Assembly (NCBI RefSeq): GCF_023074175.1
Contig: NZ_JADPKS010000008.1
Coordinates: 62,001-126,000 of the forward strand
Direction of reading: 5' to 3'
DNA length: 64,000 nt
Source of the DNA: Bradyrhizobium sp. 139
GTDB taxonomy: Bacteria > Pseudomonadota > Alphaproteobacteria > Rhizobiales > Xanthobacteraceae
Every line of letters begins with the position of its first letter. Within the stretch, counting starts at the first letter, position 1. The notes under the pieces were generated by a model that made no database searches, was not told the DNA's origin, and worked only from the letters and a program-made list of their open reading frames with translations. Below, in pieces: positions 1 through 8,209 of the stretch. Both the position numbers and the translations under genes were made by a program.

Positions 1-143
1 TGAGCGATCCCGAATACGTGATGAGCTCTCCCGGTGACGCACCTGTCCTCGCTTTCATGCCCGGAGCCGAATGGCAGAAGCGTCTCGACGATATGACGAA
101 GGCCCTGCAGCCGCTCGCCACCGAGTTGGCCGAGCCGAAATAG
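1..143 (+). CDS. C-terminal end of an unidentified protein (partial)
   Basis: An open frame runs in from the window edge (codons begin at base 3) and ends with TAG at 141-143, giving 46 visible residues that end in ATELAEPK. It stops two bases before the end of the convergent amidase gene, as expected for a real gene in compact DNA. The tail is helical and charged. It could be the end of a tripartite tricarboxylate (Bug/TctC) solute receptor, but no diagnostic motif lies in the visible part, so the product is left open. Confidence 0.5.
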   Translation, partial: SDPEYVMSSPGDAPVLAFMPGAEWQKRLDDMTKALQPLATELAEPK

Positions 144-145
144 CT

Positions 146-1549
146 TCAATCGATGGGAGCACGCCGCGTATGCCAATCCGTCACCGACTGGAAGGCATGT
201 CCGGCGCGGGCGAGCAGATCCTCGGACAGATGCGGGCCGACCAGCTGCATGCTGAGCGGCAGGCCGTCTGACGCCATGCCATTCGGCAGCGTGATGGTCG
301 GGCTGCCCGAGAAGTCGAACACCGCGGTGAAGCGCAGGATGCTGAGCAGCACGTTCGGATCGGCGCCGTATTCGCCCATCTTGGTCAGCGTCGGGATCGG
401 CACGGGCATAGTGGGAATTAGCAGCAGGTCGACGTCGCCGAACAATGCGGCGAGGTTGCCGCAGAACTTCAGGCGCTCGTGATGGATCTGCGCGGTTTCG
501 ACGCCACTCATCGACCTTCCCTGCTCGATCAGCTGTGCCAGATCGGGGCCGTATTCCGATTTCCGCGACGGATAGCTTTCAAGATGCGCCTCCGCCGTCT
601 CGATCGAGCACATCGGAATCCACATGCTGACGAGCTTCTCGTAGGCCGGGAACTTGACCTCGCGGATGTCGGCGCCGAGCTCCGCAAGCATGCGTTCGGC
701 TTCCAGCAATGCGGAGACCACCTGCGGATCGATCCCGCTTTGGGTGTAGTTGCGGTCCACACCGATCCGTAGGCCCCGTATGCCGTCACCAATCCCGGCC
801 AGATAGTTCGGTACCGGCGCCTGCAGGGTCGTCGGGTCATTGACGTCGGCGCCCGCGATGACGCCGAGCATGGCGCCCGCATCGGCCGCGCTCCGGCACA
901 TCGGCCCGACATGGTCGAGCGAATCCGCCAGCGGAAAGACGCCGTAACGACTCACACGTCCCCACGTGGGCTTGATCCCGGTGAGCCCGCACGTTGCCGA
1001 CGGAAACCGGATCGAGCCGCCGGTGTCACTGCCGATCGCGCCGTAGCAAAGCCCCGCCGAGGTCGCCACTCCCGATCCGCTCGAGGAGGAGCCAACCCAG
1101 TAGTCGACGTTCCAGGGATTGAGCGGTGCCTGATCGTTCGGATGGTGACTGGTGTAGGCCCCCTCGGTCATCTTCAGCTTGCCGAGCGTGACGGCGCCGG
1201 CGAGTTCGAGCCGATCCACGATCGTCGCGTTGAAGGATGGGACGAACCTGGCGTGGATCGTGGTGCCGCCCGCCGTCGGTGCGAAGGTGGTGTAACAGAG
1301 ATCTTTCAGTCCGATCGGCACGCCGTGCAGCGGCCCGCGCCAGATGCCTTTCGCGAGCTCGGCGTCACAGCGTTTCGCCTGAGCCATGGCGCGCTCGGCG
1401 AGAACGAGTGCGTAGCCGTGAAACCTGCCGTCGAGTTTCTCGATCCGGCTCAGCATAGCCTCCGTCACCTTCGACGGCCGGAGCTCACCCCGGCGGAACA
1501 GCTCGGACAGTTCTGTGATCGACTTGTAGTGGATTGGATCTTCTAACAT
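146..1549 (-). CDS. Amidase signature family hydrolase (last gene of amide operon)
   Basis: A 467-residue amidase of the Ser-cisSer-Lys family, which hydrolyses carboxamides to acid and ammonia. The catalytic lysine lies in HGVPIGLKD (about residue 82), the glycine/serine-rich signature GSSSSGSG follows at about 153-160, and the nucleophilic serine is in DTGGSIRFP (about 179). The start at 1549 (MLEDPIHYKS) is preceded by an AGGG-type site; an in-frame upstream Met would add 13 residues that fit the family less well. It has no signal peptide, so it is cytoplasmic. It lies 87 bp after the SDR gene and closes the operon that begins near 9900. It aligns without gaps through residue 180 with the amidase at 8210-9610, so the two look paralogous. 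The true amide substrate cannot be told. Confidence 0.9.
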   Translation of the reverse strand: MLEDPIHYKSITELSELFRRGELRPSKVTEAMLSRIEKLDGRFHGYALVLAERAMAQAKRCDAELAKGIWRGPLHGVPIGLKDLCYTTFAPTAGGTTIHARFVPSFNATIVDRLELAGAVTLGKLKMTEGAYTSHHPNDQAPLNPWNVDYWVGSSSSGSGVATSAGLCYGAIGSDTGGSIRFPSATCGLTGIKPTWGRVSRYGVFPLADSLDHVGPMCRSAADAGAMLGVIAGADVNDPTTLQAPVPNYLAGIGDGIRGLRIGVDRNYTQSGIDPQVVSALLEAERMLAELGADIREVKFPAYEKLVSMWIPMCSIETAEAHLESYPSRKSEYGPDLAQLIEQGRSMSGVETAQIHHERLKFCGNLAALFGDVDLLLIPTMPVPIPTLTKMGEYGADPNVLLSILRFTAVFDFSGSPTITLPNGMASDGLPLSMQLVGPHLSEDLLARAGHAFQSVTDWHTRRAPID

Positions 1550-1636
1550 CTGACAGCCCTGTTGTTGTCGGAAACGGGCGGTGCCCACCGGCGGCTCGAA
1601 CAGGCCGGTCTCGTGACCGCGCGGCTCTGGACGCGC

Positions 1637-2404
1637 CTAGAACTGCACTCCGCGCGTGAGCGCACCATCGACCACGAGATTGGTCCCCGTGATGAAGCTT
1701 GCAGCCTTGCTGGCAAGGAACACCGCACCGTTCGCCATTTCCTGCGGCGTGCCCATGCGGCCGGTCGGGTTCAGCGCAAGCGCAGTCTTGTACAGCTCGG
1801 GATTGCCATCCTTGATCTGATTCCAGACACCACCCTCGAAATAGGTGTTGCCCGGCGACACCGAATTGGCGCGGATGCCTTTGCCGGCAAGCTGGAAGGC
1901 GAGTCCTTGCGTGTAGTGGATGATCGCGGCCTTGAATGTGCCATAAGGACCGCTGGCGAAATCAACCTCGCGCCCTGACACGCTGGAAATGGTTACGATC
2001 GCGGCGGCCTTGCTCTTCTCCAGATACGGCATCGCCGCATTGACCAGCCGCACCGTGCCCATCATGTCGGTGGAGAACTCCTTCTCCCAACTCTCCTCGT
2101 CCTGCCCGATCGACAAAGCGCTGACATTGGCGACGACGATGTCGATGCCGCCGAGCCTGGAGGCCATATCCTCCACCCAGGCCTTGAGCGCCGGGCCGTT
2201 GGAGACGTCGACCGAGCTGCCATGAGCAGCGACGCCCTTCGCCTTGAGCGCGGTGACCGCGCTGTCGACGTCGGCCTGATTGCGCGCGCAGATGCCGACA
2301 TTGGCGCCCTCGGCCGCGAAGGTGTCGGCGATCGCCCTGCCGATACCCTTGGTGCTGCCGGTGACGAGAACCTTTGCTCCCTTGAGTCCGAGATCCATAT
2401 CCAT
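1637..2404 (-). CDS. SDR family NAD(P)-dependent oxidoreductase
   Basis: A 255-residue classical short-chain dehydrogenase/reductase. The nucleotide-binding motif TGSTKGIGRAIA lies near residues 16-27, the structural acid in SVDVSN near 65, the catalytic serine in TISSVS, and the YxxxK pair in PYGTFKAA. The usual NNAG segment reads VANVS here, an uncommon variant; the catalytic residues are intact. The C-terminal GTNLVVDGA is typical of the family. It lies 39 bp after the ATPase gene that ends at 2444, in the same operon. It may oxidise or reduce a hydroxyl or carbonyl group on the imported amide or its acid product; that role is inference from position. Confidence 0.88.
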   Translation of the reverse strand: MDMDLGLKGAKVLVTGSTKGIGRAIADTFAAEGANVGICARNQADVDSAVTALKAKGVAAHGSSVDVSNGPALKAWVEDMASRLGGIDIVVANVSALSIGQDEESWEKEFSTDMMGTVRLVNAAMPYLEKSKAAAIVTISSVSGREVDFASGPYGTFKAAIIHYTQGLAFQLAGKGIRANSVSPGNTYFEGGVWNQIKDGNPELYKTALALNPTGRMGTPQEMANGAVFLASKAASFITGTNLVVDGALTRGVQF

Positions 2405-2443
2405 TCCCTCCCTCTTGACAACTTAAAACATGCATGCGGCCGT

Positions 2444-3169
2444 TCAGAGCAGGAGCTGCTCGCGGACGTTGTCCTCGTTGACCTCGCCGCCCGCCAGTGA
2501 CTGCGTAATCTTGCCCTTCTCCATGATGTAGCAGCGCTCGGCGATCGCCAGGATCGTGTCGAGGTTCTGCTCGACGAAGATGATCGTGGTTCCGAGCTCG
2601 TTCCGGAAGGACCTGAGCGCCTCACAGATGTGCTGGACGATCGAGGGCTGGATGCCCTCGGACGGCTCGTCCAGGATCATCAGGGATGGATTTCCGATCA
2701 ACGCGCGTCCGATAGCGAGCTGCTGCTGCTCGCCGCCCGACATGGTGCCCGCGGCCTGCCGGCGGCGTTCCTTCAGCCGCGGAAAGTACTCGTAGACAAG
2801 CTCTGGCAGCTTCTTGCCGCCGGGACCGCCGATCAATTCGCCGACCTGCAGGTTTTCTTCGACGGTCATCTGCGGAAAGACATCGCGACCCTGCGGGATG
2901 TAGCCGAAGCCCGCCCTCGCCCGCGCGTCGGCATCCAGTACCGTGACGTCCTGCTCCATGAATCTGATCGTGCCACGCCACGTCTGCAGCAGGCCGATCA
3001 GGCATCGCATCAGGGTCGATTTGCCGACACCGTTGCGGCCAATCACGCCGACGATCTCGCCACGCGAGACTGACATGGTGACACCCTGCAGGATCGGCGT
3101 CGCGGCGTACCCGGCCCACAATTCCGATACGTCCAGAATCCGGTCGGTGGGATTGGGCTTAGTGAGCAT
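2444..3169 (-). CDS. ABC transporter ATPase, LivF/UrtE type (amide importer)
   Basis: A 241-residue ATPase of a branched-chain amino acid/urea/amide class importer. Walker A is GRNGVGKST, the signature is MSGGEQQQLAIGRAL, and Walker B is LMILDEPSEGIQPS. The EGIQPS sequence after Walker B is characteristic of UrtE-like subunits of urea and short-chain amide importers. The chosen start at 3169 overlaps the end of the preceding ATPase gene by 11 bp, which suggests translational coupling; a longer frame from 3238 would add an unrelated basic tail. It pairs with the LivG/UrtD-like ATPase to drive the two permeases encoded upstream. Confidence 0.92.
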   Translation of the reverse strand: MLTKPNPTDRILDVSELWAGYAATPILQGVTMSVSRGEIVGVIGRNGVGKSTLMRCLIGLLQTWRGTIRFMEQDVTVLDADARARAGFGYIPQGRDVFPQMTVEENLQVGELIGGPGGKKLPELVYEYFPRLKERRRQAAGTMSGGEQQQLAIGRALIGNPSLMILDEPSEGIQPSIVQHICEALRSFRNELGTTIIFVEQNLDTILAIAERCYIMEKGKITQSLAGGEVNEDNVREQLLL

Positions 3170-3878
3170 GGGTCTTACCGAGATAGATTTCCGCGACCTT
3201 CTCGTCCTGCAATATGCTCTCAAGATTGCCGCGCGCAAATATCTTGCCGAGATGCAGCACCGTGACGCGCTGGGCTACCTGACGAACGAAGGCCATGTCG
3301 TGCTCGACGACAAGCACCGTCATGCCTTCGGCATTGAACGACTTGATCAGCTCGCCGGTCCTGAAGGTTTCCTCCGGCGACATCCCGGCAGTCGGCTCGT
3401 CCAGCAGCAGGAGCTGCGGTTTCAGCGCGAGCGCCATCCCGATCTCGAGCCATTGTTGTTGGCCATGCGACAGCGCGCCCGCGAGCTTCTCGCTGTCCGG
3501 CCCGAGGTTGAGTAGCGTGAGCAGACGATCTTCCTCGGCGATGCGTGCCGCGCCGGACAATCGCTCCTGAAGCGCAGTCTGGATGTTCTGCCGGACCGGC
3601 AATTCCTTGAACACGCTCGGAGCCTGCATCTTGATGCTCATGCCCCGCTGCACGCGCGCGTAGGGACGCTCGGCCGTGATGTCGACGGTATCGAACCAGA
3701 TGCTGCCCTCGGTCGGCGGGTAGAGACCGACGATCAGCTTGAACAGCGTGCTCTTGCCGGCGCCGTTAGGGCCGATCAGGCAGTGGACCTCTCCGGCCTC
3801 GACCGCGAGATCGACGCCGGAGACAGCGGTCAGTCCGCCGAAGCGCTTCGATACACCTTTGACTTCGACCAGCGCCAT
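3159..3878 (-). CDS. ABC transporter ATPase, LivG/UrtD type (amide importer)
   Basis: A 239-residue ATPase with Walker A GPNGAGKST, signature LSHGQQQWLEIGMAL and Walker B LLLLDEPTAGMSPEE. The unusual SHGQ-WLEIGM signature is the form seen in UrtD of urea transporters and their amide relatives, rather than LSGGQ. The start at 3878 (MALVEVKGV) lies two bases after the LivM stop; an upstream in-frame extension translates to arginine-rich non-family sequence and is rejected. It probably forms the second nucleotide-binding subunit of the amide importer. Confidence 0.92.
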   Translation of the reverse strand: MALVEVKGVSKRFGGLTAVSGVDLAVEAGEVHCLIGPNGAGKSTLFKLIVGLYPPTEGSIWFDTVDITAERPYARVQRGMSIKMQAPSVFKELPVRQNIQTALQERLSGAARIAEEDRLLTLLNLGPDSEKLAGALSHGQQQWLEIGMALALKPQLLLLDEPTAGMSPEETFRTGELIKSFNAEGMTVLVVEHDMAFVRQVAQRVTVLHLGKIFARGNLESILQDEKVAEIYLGKTHAH

Positions 3879-3880
3879 GA

Positions 3881-4957
3881 TCAGGACTCTTCGGACCGCA
3901 AGCGACCAGCCTCCATCATGACGGCGCCGGCGCCACGCCGGCGGCGTCCGCTCCACCAGTCGGCGGCGAACTTTCCGATGCCGAGCACAAACCCCTGCGG
4001 CGCCAGCATCACCGTGGCGAGGAGTAGCGCGCCCATCAGCACCAGCGCCGCCTGCTGGCTGTAGACCGTGATGGTCTGAAAGCCGAACAGCAGCAGGAAC
4101 GATCCGACGAGGGTCGCCGTCAAATCGCTCCGGCCGGAGAAGGCCACCCATACGATGGGCATCGCGGCGGCCGGCAAGCCGATGCTGGACGGCGTGATGA
4201 ACTGTCCCCAGGACGTGTACAGCGCGCCGCTGAGGCCCGCGAGGCCGCTGCCGATCACGAAGGTAAGCAACTGATATTTGCGGACATCATAGCCCAGCAT
4301 CTCGGCGCGCTGCGGGTTTTCCCGCGTCGCGACGATGACGTTGCCGATGCCCGAATTCACCAACATGCGCAGCGCGAGATAGACGATCACGATCAGCGCG
4401 ATCATGACGTAATAAAGCGCCGACCCTTCGATATAGAAGTCACCCACGGTCAGCGGGTCCATGCCCTTCATGCCGTTGAAACCGTTCAGCCGCGCCGGGC
4501 CGATGTGCCATTCCGGTCCTGCGGTCTGCCCGAGGAAGAAGGCCAGCACCAGGGTTGCGGACAAGGTCACAATGCCGAAGAAGATACCATTGATTCCGCC
4601 CCAGATCATGAAGTAGCCGAGGATGCCGGCCGCGATCATCGCGAGGACGACCGAAAGCGCGAGCGCGGCGATCGTTGCGGTACCGCCCCCCATGTTGATC
4701 GCTAGCACGCCGTAACCATAGCCGGCGATACCGAAGAAGAGCGTCTGCCCGAACGACAGCATGCCGCCATAGCCCCACATCAGGCAGAGGCCGAGCGCCA
4801 TGAATATCCAGATCAGAAAGTAGGCAAAATTGCCGACATCATAGGAATCGGCGAACAGCGGATAGGCCGGCGCACCCGCCAGCACCGTCAGGAAGCAGGA
4901 CCAGAAGATCTTGCCGCGTCCGAGCGTCTGCGGCCCTTCCAGCAGCTTGAACATCAC
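3881..4957 (-). CDS. ABC transporter permease, LivM/UrtC type
   Basis: A 358-residue integral membrane permease of the LivM family with about eight to ten hydrophobic segments. The conserved MWGYGGMLSFGQTLFFGIAG block near residues 60-80 is typical of LivM/UrtC, and the cytoplasmic coupling region follows ATRENPQRAEMLGYD. The C-terminus is basic (RSGRRRRGAG), typical of the cytosolic tail. It starts 9 bp after the LivH stop and ends 2 bp before the LivG start, so the transporter genes form a tight unit. It should make the membrane channel together with the LivH-like protein. Confidence 0.92.
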   Translation of the reverse strand: MMFKLLEGPQTLGRGKIFWSCFLTVLAGAPAYPLFADSYDVGNFAYFLIWIFMALGLCLMWGYGGMLSFGQTLFFGIAGYGYGVLAINMGGGTATIAALALSVVLAMIAAGILGYFMIWGGINGIFFGIVTLSATLVLAFFLGQTAGPEWHIGPARLNGFNGMKGMDPLTVGDFYIEGSALYYVMIALIVIVYLALRMLVNSGIGNVIVATRENPQRAEMLGYDVRKYQLLTFVIGSGLAGLSGALYTSWGQFITPSSIGLPAAAMPIVWVAFSGRSDLTATLVGSFLLLFGFQTITVYSQQAALVLMGALLLATVMLAPQGFVLGIGKFAADWWSGRRRRGAGAVMMEAGRLRSEES

Positions 4958-4966
4958 AATCTCCCT

Positions 4967-5833
4967 TTAGCGGCCACGACGAACCAGAACGCTGGAGAGC
5001 CCCTCGGGCAGCACCCGAATGATCAGGATGACGGCCACAAGCATGCCGATTTGTCCGATGATCTGGCCGTAGCTTGCGTTCAATGCCATCCGGATCATCG
5101 CCAGGAACACGGCGGCCGGCGCCGTTCCGAGCAGCACGTTCGCCCCTCCGATCACCACCGTCACGAAGCTTTCGACCACGAAGGTCGCGCCCATGGTCGG
5201 GATCAGCGTCATGGTCGGCGCGTAGAGTGCCCCGCAGAGCCCGGCGAGGCCGGTGCCGATCCCGAAGCTGATCGCATAGATGCGGCCGGTGCGCGCGCCC
5301 AGTGCCTTCGCCATCGCGGCATTCTGCATCGTCGCGCGGGCGATCACGCCGAATCGCGTCTTCATGAAGATGGTGTAGAGGCCGGCCAGCACTGCCACAG
5401 CGCATCCGAAAAGCACCAGACGGTAGGTCGAGAATGTATAACCGCCAATGGCGAAGCTTCCCTCCGGCGTCCCGATGCCCCGCACGGCAGAACCGACGAT
5501 CAAGAGCATCGATTGCGTCACGATCAGGCTGAGCCCCCACGTCGCGAGCAGGGAATCCAGCGGCCGCTTGTAGAAGCGCCGCACCACCAGGAACTCGACG
5601 AGGATACCGATGAACCCCGCCGTCAGTGCGGCCAGGATCTGGGCGACCGCGAGCGGCACCCCCAGATTCACGAGCCCAACCGTGACATAGGCACCGCACA
5701 TGATGAACTCGCCATGCGCCATGTTGATGACGCCCATCATGCCGAACACGATGGCGAGGCCCGCGGCCGAAAGAATGAGGAACGCGAAGACGTCGGCGAA
5801 CTGATAGAACAACGAAAACAATTCAGCCGACAT
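4967..5833 (-). CDS. ABC transporter permease, LivH/UrtB type
   Basis: A 288-residue permease of the LivH family. The N-terminal segment contains GVINMAHGEFIMCGAY, the family hallmark, and the central segment carries the RATMQNAAMAKALGA loop that contacts the ATPases. About eight transmembrane segments are visible. It follows the solute receptor gene by about 90 bp and precedes the LivM-like gene by 9 bp. Its partners and the UrtD/UrtE-like ATPases point to urea/short-chain amide rather than branched-chain amino acid transport. Confidence 0.92.
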   Translation of the reverse strand: MSAELFSLFYQFADVFAFLILSAAGLAIVFGMMGVINMAHGEFIMCGAYVTVGLVNLGVPLAVAQILAALTAGFIGILVEFLVVRRFYKRPLDSLLATWGLSLIVTQSMLLIVGSAVRGIGTPEGSFAIGGYTFSTYRLVLFGCAVAVLAGLYTIFMKTRFGVIARATMQNAAMAKALGARTGRIYAISFGIGTGLAGLCGALYAPTMTLIPTMGATFVVESFVTVVIGGANVLLGTAPAAVFLAMIRMALNASYGQIIGQIGMLVAVILIIRVLPEGLSSVLVRRGR

Positions 5834-5923
5834 CTCGATCCCCTCGGTGGCGGCGCCGCATCGTCACGGCGCCGGCTTGCTTTGAAATCGTCGTGCTCAA
5901 CACGAGCAAGATCCGTGCCCGAG

Positions 5924-7162
5924 TCAGGATTTCTTGGGGAGATGGCTCGGTGTGTACTGATCCTTGTCGTTCTTCTTGGTGAGGTCGCAACCAATCTCGC
6001 CAAGCCAGTAAGGCTGGATCGTCCCATAGTCCTTCTCGACCTTCACCTCGTGCTTCGGCCCGACCGAGATCAGGCGCATGCGGTGTGAGGTGTGCTGGCT
6101 CTTCGGATCGATGCAGACCTTGCCTTCGGGAGCGTCGATGCAGGCATCGCCCGTCGCGATCACCTTGCGCATGTCCTCGAGCTTGATCGACTTCGCCTTC
6201 TCGACCAGCGCCTTGTACATGTAGAGCGCGTTATAGGCATTGTAGCCCATGTCGTTGATGTAGAGCTCGTCGGGGAATTTCGCGTGCCAGCGTTTCTTGA
6301 ACTCCGTGGCCTCGGGCGTGTCGATCTCCTCGAACCAGTTCGCGGTCGCGTGCATGTTGTTGAGCGCCGGCGGCTTGAACCGCTTGTGCTCGAAGCCGAG
6401 CATAACCTTGATCGAAGATCCCATCGGCAGATTGAGATTGGCGGCAGCCGCCTGCTCGAAGAACGAATCCTGGGCCGCGCCGACATTGATCGTCAGCAAC
6501 CAGTCCGGCTTCGCCTTCTGGATATTCTGGATCGTCTGCGCGAATTGGGACACGCCGAGCGGGATGAACTCCTCACCGACGACCTCGCCGCCGAGATCCT
6601 TCATGATCTTGCGGTTCCACTCGGCCGAGATCTGACCGAAATTGTAGTCGGCGGCGATCACATAGACCTTCTTGCCGAATTTCTCGACCATCCAGGGAAT
6701 CAGCGTCGAGAACTGCTGCTCGGGCACCGCACCCATGCTGATCATGCTGGCGTCGCAAACGCCGCCTTCGTACTGGTTCGTGTAGAAATACGGCGTCGAG
6801 GTACGATCGACGATCGGACGCAGCGCCTCGCGGGAGGCCGAGGTGATGCCGCCGATGAGCACGTCGACCTTGTCGCGATTGAGCAGGCGCCGGCCGAATT
6901 CCTGATAGCGTGCATTGTCGCCTTGCGGATCGAGATGGATCAGCTCGATCTGCCGCCCCAGGATGCCGCCGCTCTTGTTGATCTCCTCGACCGCCAGCTG
7001 AGAGCCGTGCAGCTTCGGCATGCCCATGAAGGCGAGGTCGCCGGAAACGTCCTCGAGCAGACCCACTTTCAACGGCGGTTCGGCCGCCTGGACAACGGAC
7101 ACCGCCGCCGTAGCGAGCATGGCACCGAGCAGAACCATCCCAAACTTGCGTCGCGAATTCAT
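5924..7162 (-). CDS. Periplasmic substrate-binding protein of the amide ABC importer
   Basis: A 412-residue periplasmic receptor of the type I (Peripla_BP_5) fold. It has a clear signal peptide (residues 1-26, ending SVVQAAE) and begins the mature domain with LKVGLLEDVSGDLAFMG. The segment GGITSASREALRPIVDRT matches the ligand-loop region of UrtA, FmdD and AmiC proteins, and GGVCD follows. It lies between the FmdA gene and the permeases, so it is the receptor that delivers the amide. The same fold recurs in the regulatory amide sensor AmiC at 10021-11196, which lacks a signal peptide. Ligand identity is not determined by the sequence. Confidence 0.9.
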   Translation of the reverse strand: MNSRRKFGMVLLGAMLATAAVSVVQAAEPPLKVGLLEDVSGDLAFMGMPKLHGSQLAVEEINKSGGILGRQIELIHLDPQGDNARYQEFGRRLLNRDKVDVLIGGITSASREALRPIVDRTSTPYFYTNQYEGGVCDASMISMGAVPEQQFSTLIPWMVEKFGKKVYVIAADYNFGQISAEWNRKIMKDLGGEVVGEEFIPLGVSQFAQTIQNIQKAKPDWLLTINVGAAQDSFFEQAAAANLNLPMGSSIKVMLGFEHKRFKPPALNNMHATANWFEEIDTPEATEFKKRWHAKFPDELYINDMGYNAYNALYMYKALVEKAKSIKLEDMRKVIATGDACIDAPEGKVCIDPKSQHTSHRMRLISVGPKHEVKVEKDYGTIQPYWLGEIGCDLTKKNDKDQYTPSHLPKKS

Positions 7163-7196
7163 CGTGATATCCCCTGTTCGTGAAAGCGGTTTGATG

Positions 7197-8192
7197 TCAT
7201 GGCTTGAGGTAATTCTTCAGGATAGATGCCCCCATCGTGTATTTGGGGTCGACCATGTTGCCGAGGCGCATGCGGCCGGCCTGGCTGAGCAACATGTAAG
7301 CGTCGATCTCATCGAAGCCGTAATCGGCGCTCATCCACCGCACGAGCTCGCGATAGGCGATGCGCGCCGCATCCTCGAGCGGGCGCGCGCTGCCGATCGT
7401 CATGATGAAGTCCTTGGTCTCGAGGCGCGGCCAGGCGAAGCTCCAGTTCTTGATCAAGTCGACCTGGAGCGTGACGGTCGCGCGCTGCTCCAGCGCGACG
7501 CCGGACAGCTCGCCGTCGCCCTGCGTCGCGTGGCAGTCGCCGACATAAAGCATCCCGCCTTCGGTATGCACCGGGAAGTAGATGATCGCGCCGGGCGCGA
7601 CATCGGGCAGGTCCATGTTGCCGCCGTGATAGTCCGGCTGCAGCGAGGAGATCGCCTCGATCTCCGGGGAGACGCCGATGGTGCCGATGAACGGCTCGTA
7701 GGGCAGCGTAATCTTGTCGTTCCAGCGCACGCCGTTCCTGTCGACATGCAGCTTCTTCACGCGTTCCGGCAGTGGCGGATTGAGCAGTGCCGTCGAACCA
7801 GTTCCGACCAGTCCGCCGAACTCGGGAATGATGCAGGTCGTGCCGGCCGGCTGATCACCTCGCGTCTCGACGTCGCGGATGTAGATCGCGAGACAATCGC
7901 CCTTCTTGGCGCCCTTGACCGCGATCGGTCCGCATTGCGGATTGAGGTAGGGGAAATTCAGCTTGGCAGTCGGGCTGTCGCTCTCGCTGGTGAGCACCCC
8001 GCCGAACGCGTCTTCGGTCTCCACGACGACCACGCCGCCCGGATCCATAGACAGGGTCGGCTTGGCGTAGGGACCGTAGACGTAGTGGAAGCCGCCCTGC
8101 TGCTCGATCGTCAGGCTATGGGTTGCGCCGGTCGCGCCTTTTGCGACCGCGCGCCTGGCCATGATGGATGTCTTCAACCAGTCTTCGGACAT
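7197..8192 (-). CDS. fmdA: Acetamidase/formamidase family protein
   Basis: A 331-residue member of the FmdA/AmdA family, zinc-dependent hydrolases of formamide, acetamide and related small amides. Family landmarks are the conserved segment VGDCHATQGDGELSG near residue 220 and the acidic VVVVETEDAFGG region near residue 56. This family is unrelated in fold to the amidase-signature enzymes at both ends of the operon, so the operon carries two chemistries for amide hydrolysis. It starts 17 bp after the upstream amidase stop. It has no signal peptide. The neighbouring UrtA-like receptor fits the fmdDEF-type arrangement known from methylotrophs. Confidence 0.9.
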   Translation of the reverse strand: MSEDWLKTSIMARRAVAKGATGATHSLTIEQQGGFHYVYGPYAKPTLSMDPGGVVVVETEDAFGGVLTSESDSPTAKLNFPYLNPQCGPIAVKGAKKGDCLAIYIRDVETRGDQPAGTTCIIPEFGGLVGTGSTALLNPPLPERVKKLHVDRNGVRWNDKITLPYEPFIGTIGVSPEIEAISSLQPDYHGGNMDLPDVAPGAIIYFPVHTEGGMLYVGDCHATQGDGELSGVALEQRATVTLQVDLIKNWSFAWPRLETKDFIMTIGSARPLEDAARIAYRELVRWMSADYGFDEIDAYMLLSQAGRMRLGNMVDPKYTMGASILKNYLKP

Positions 8193-8209
8193 GTGATCGG
8201 CTCCTCAGC

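Noticed and set aside
5051..6088. Plus-strand frame of 345 codons opposite livH
   Set aside because: It is a shadow rich in Arg, His and Asp that crosses two real gene ends; the LivH motifs are on the minus strand.
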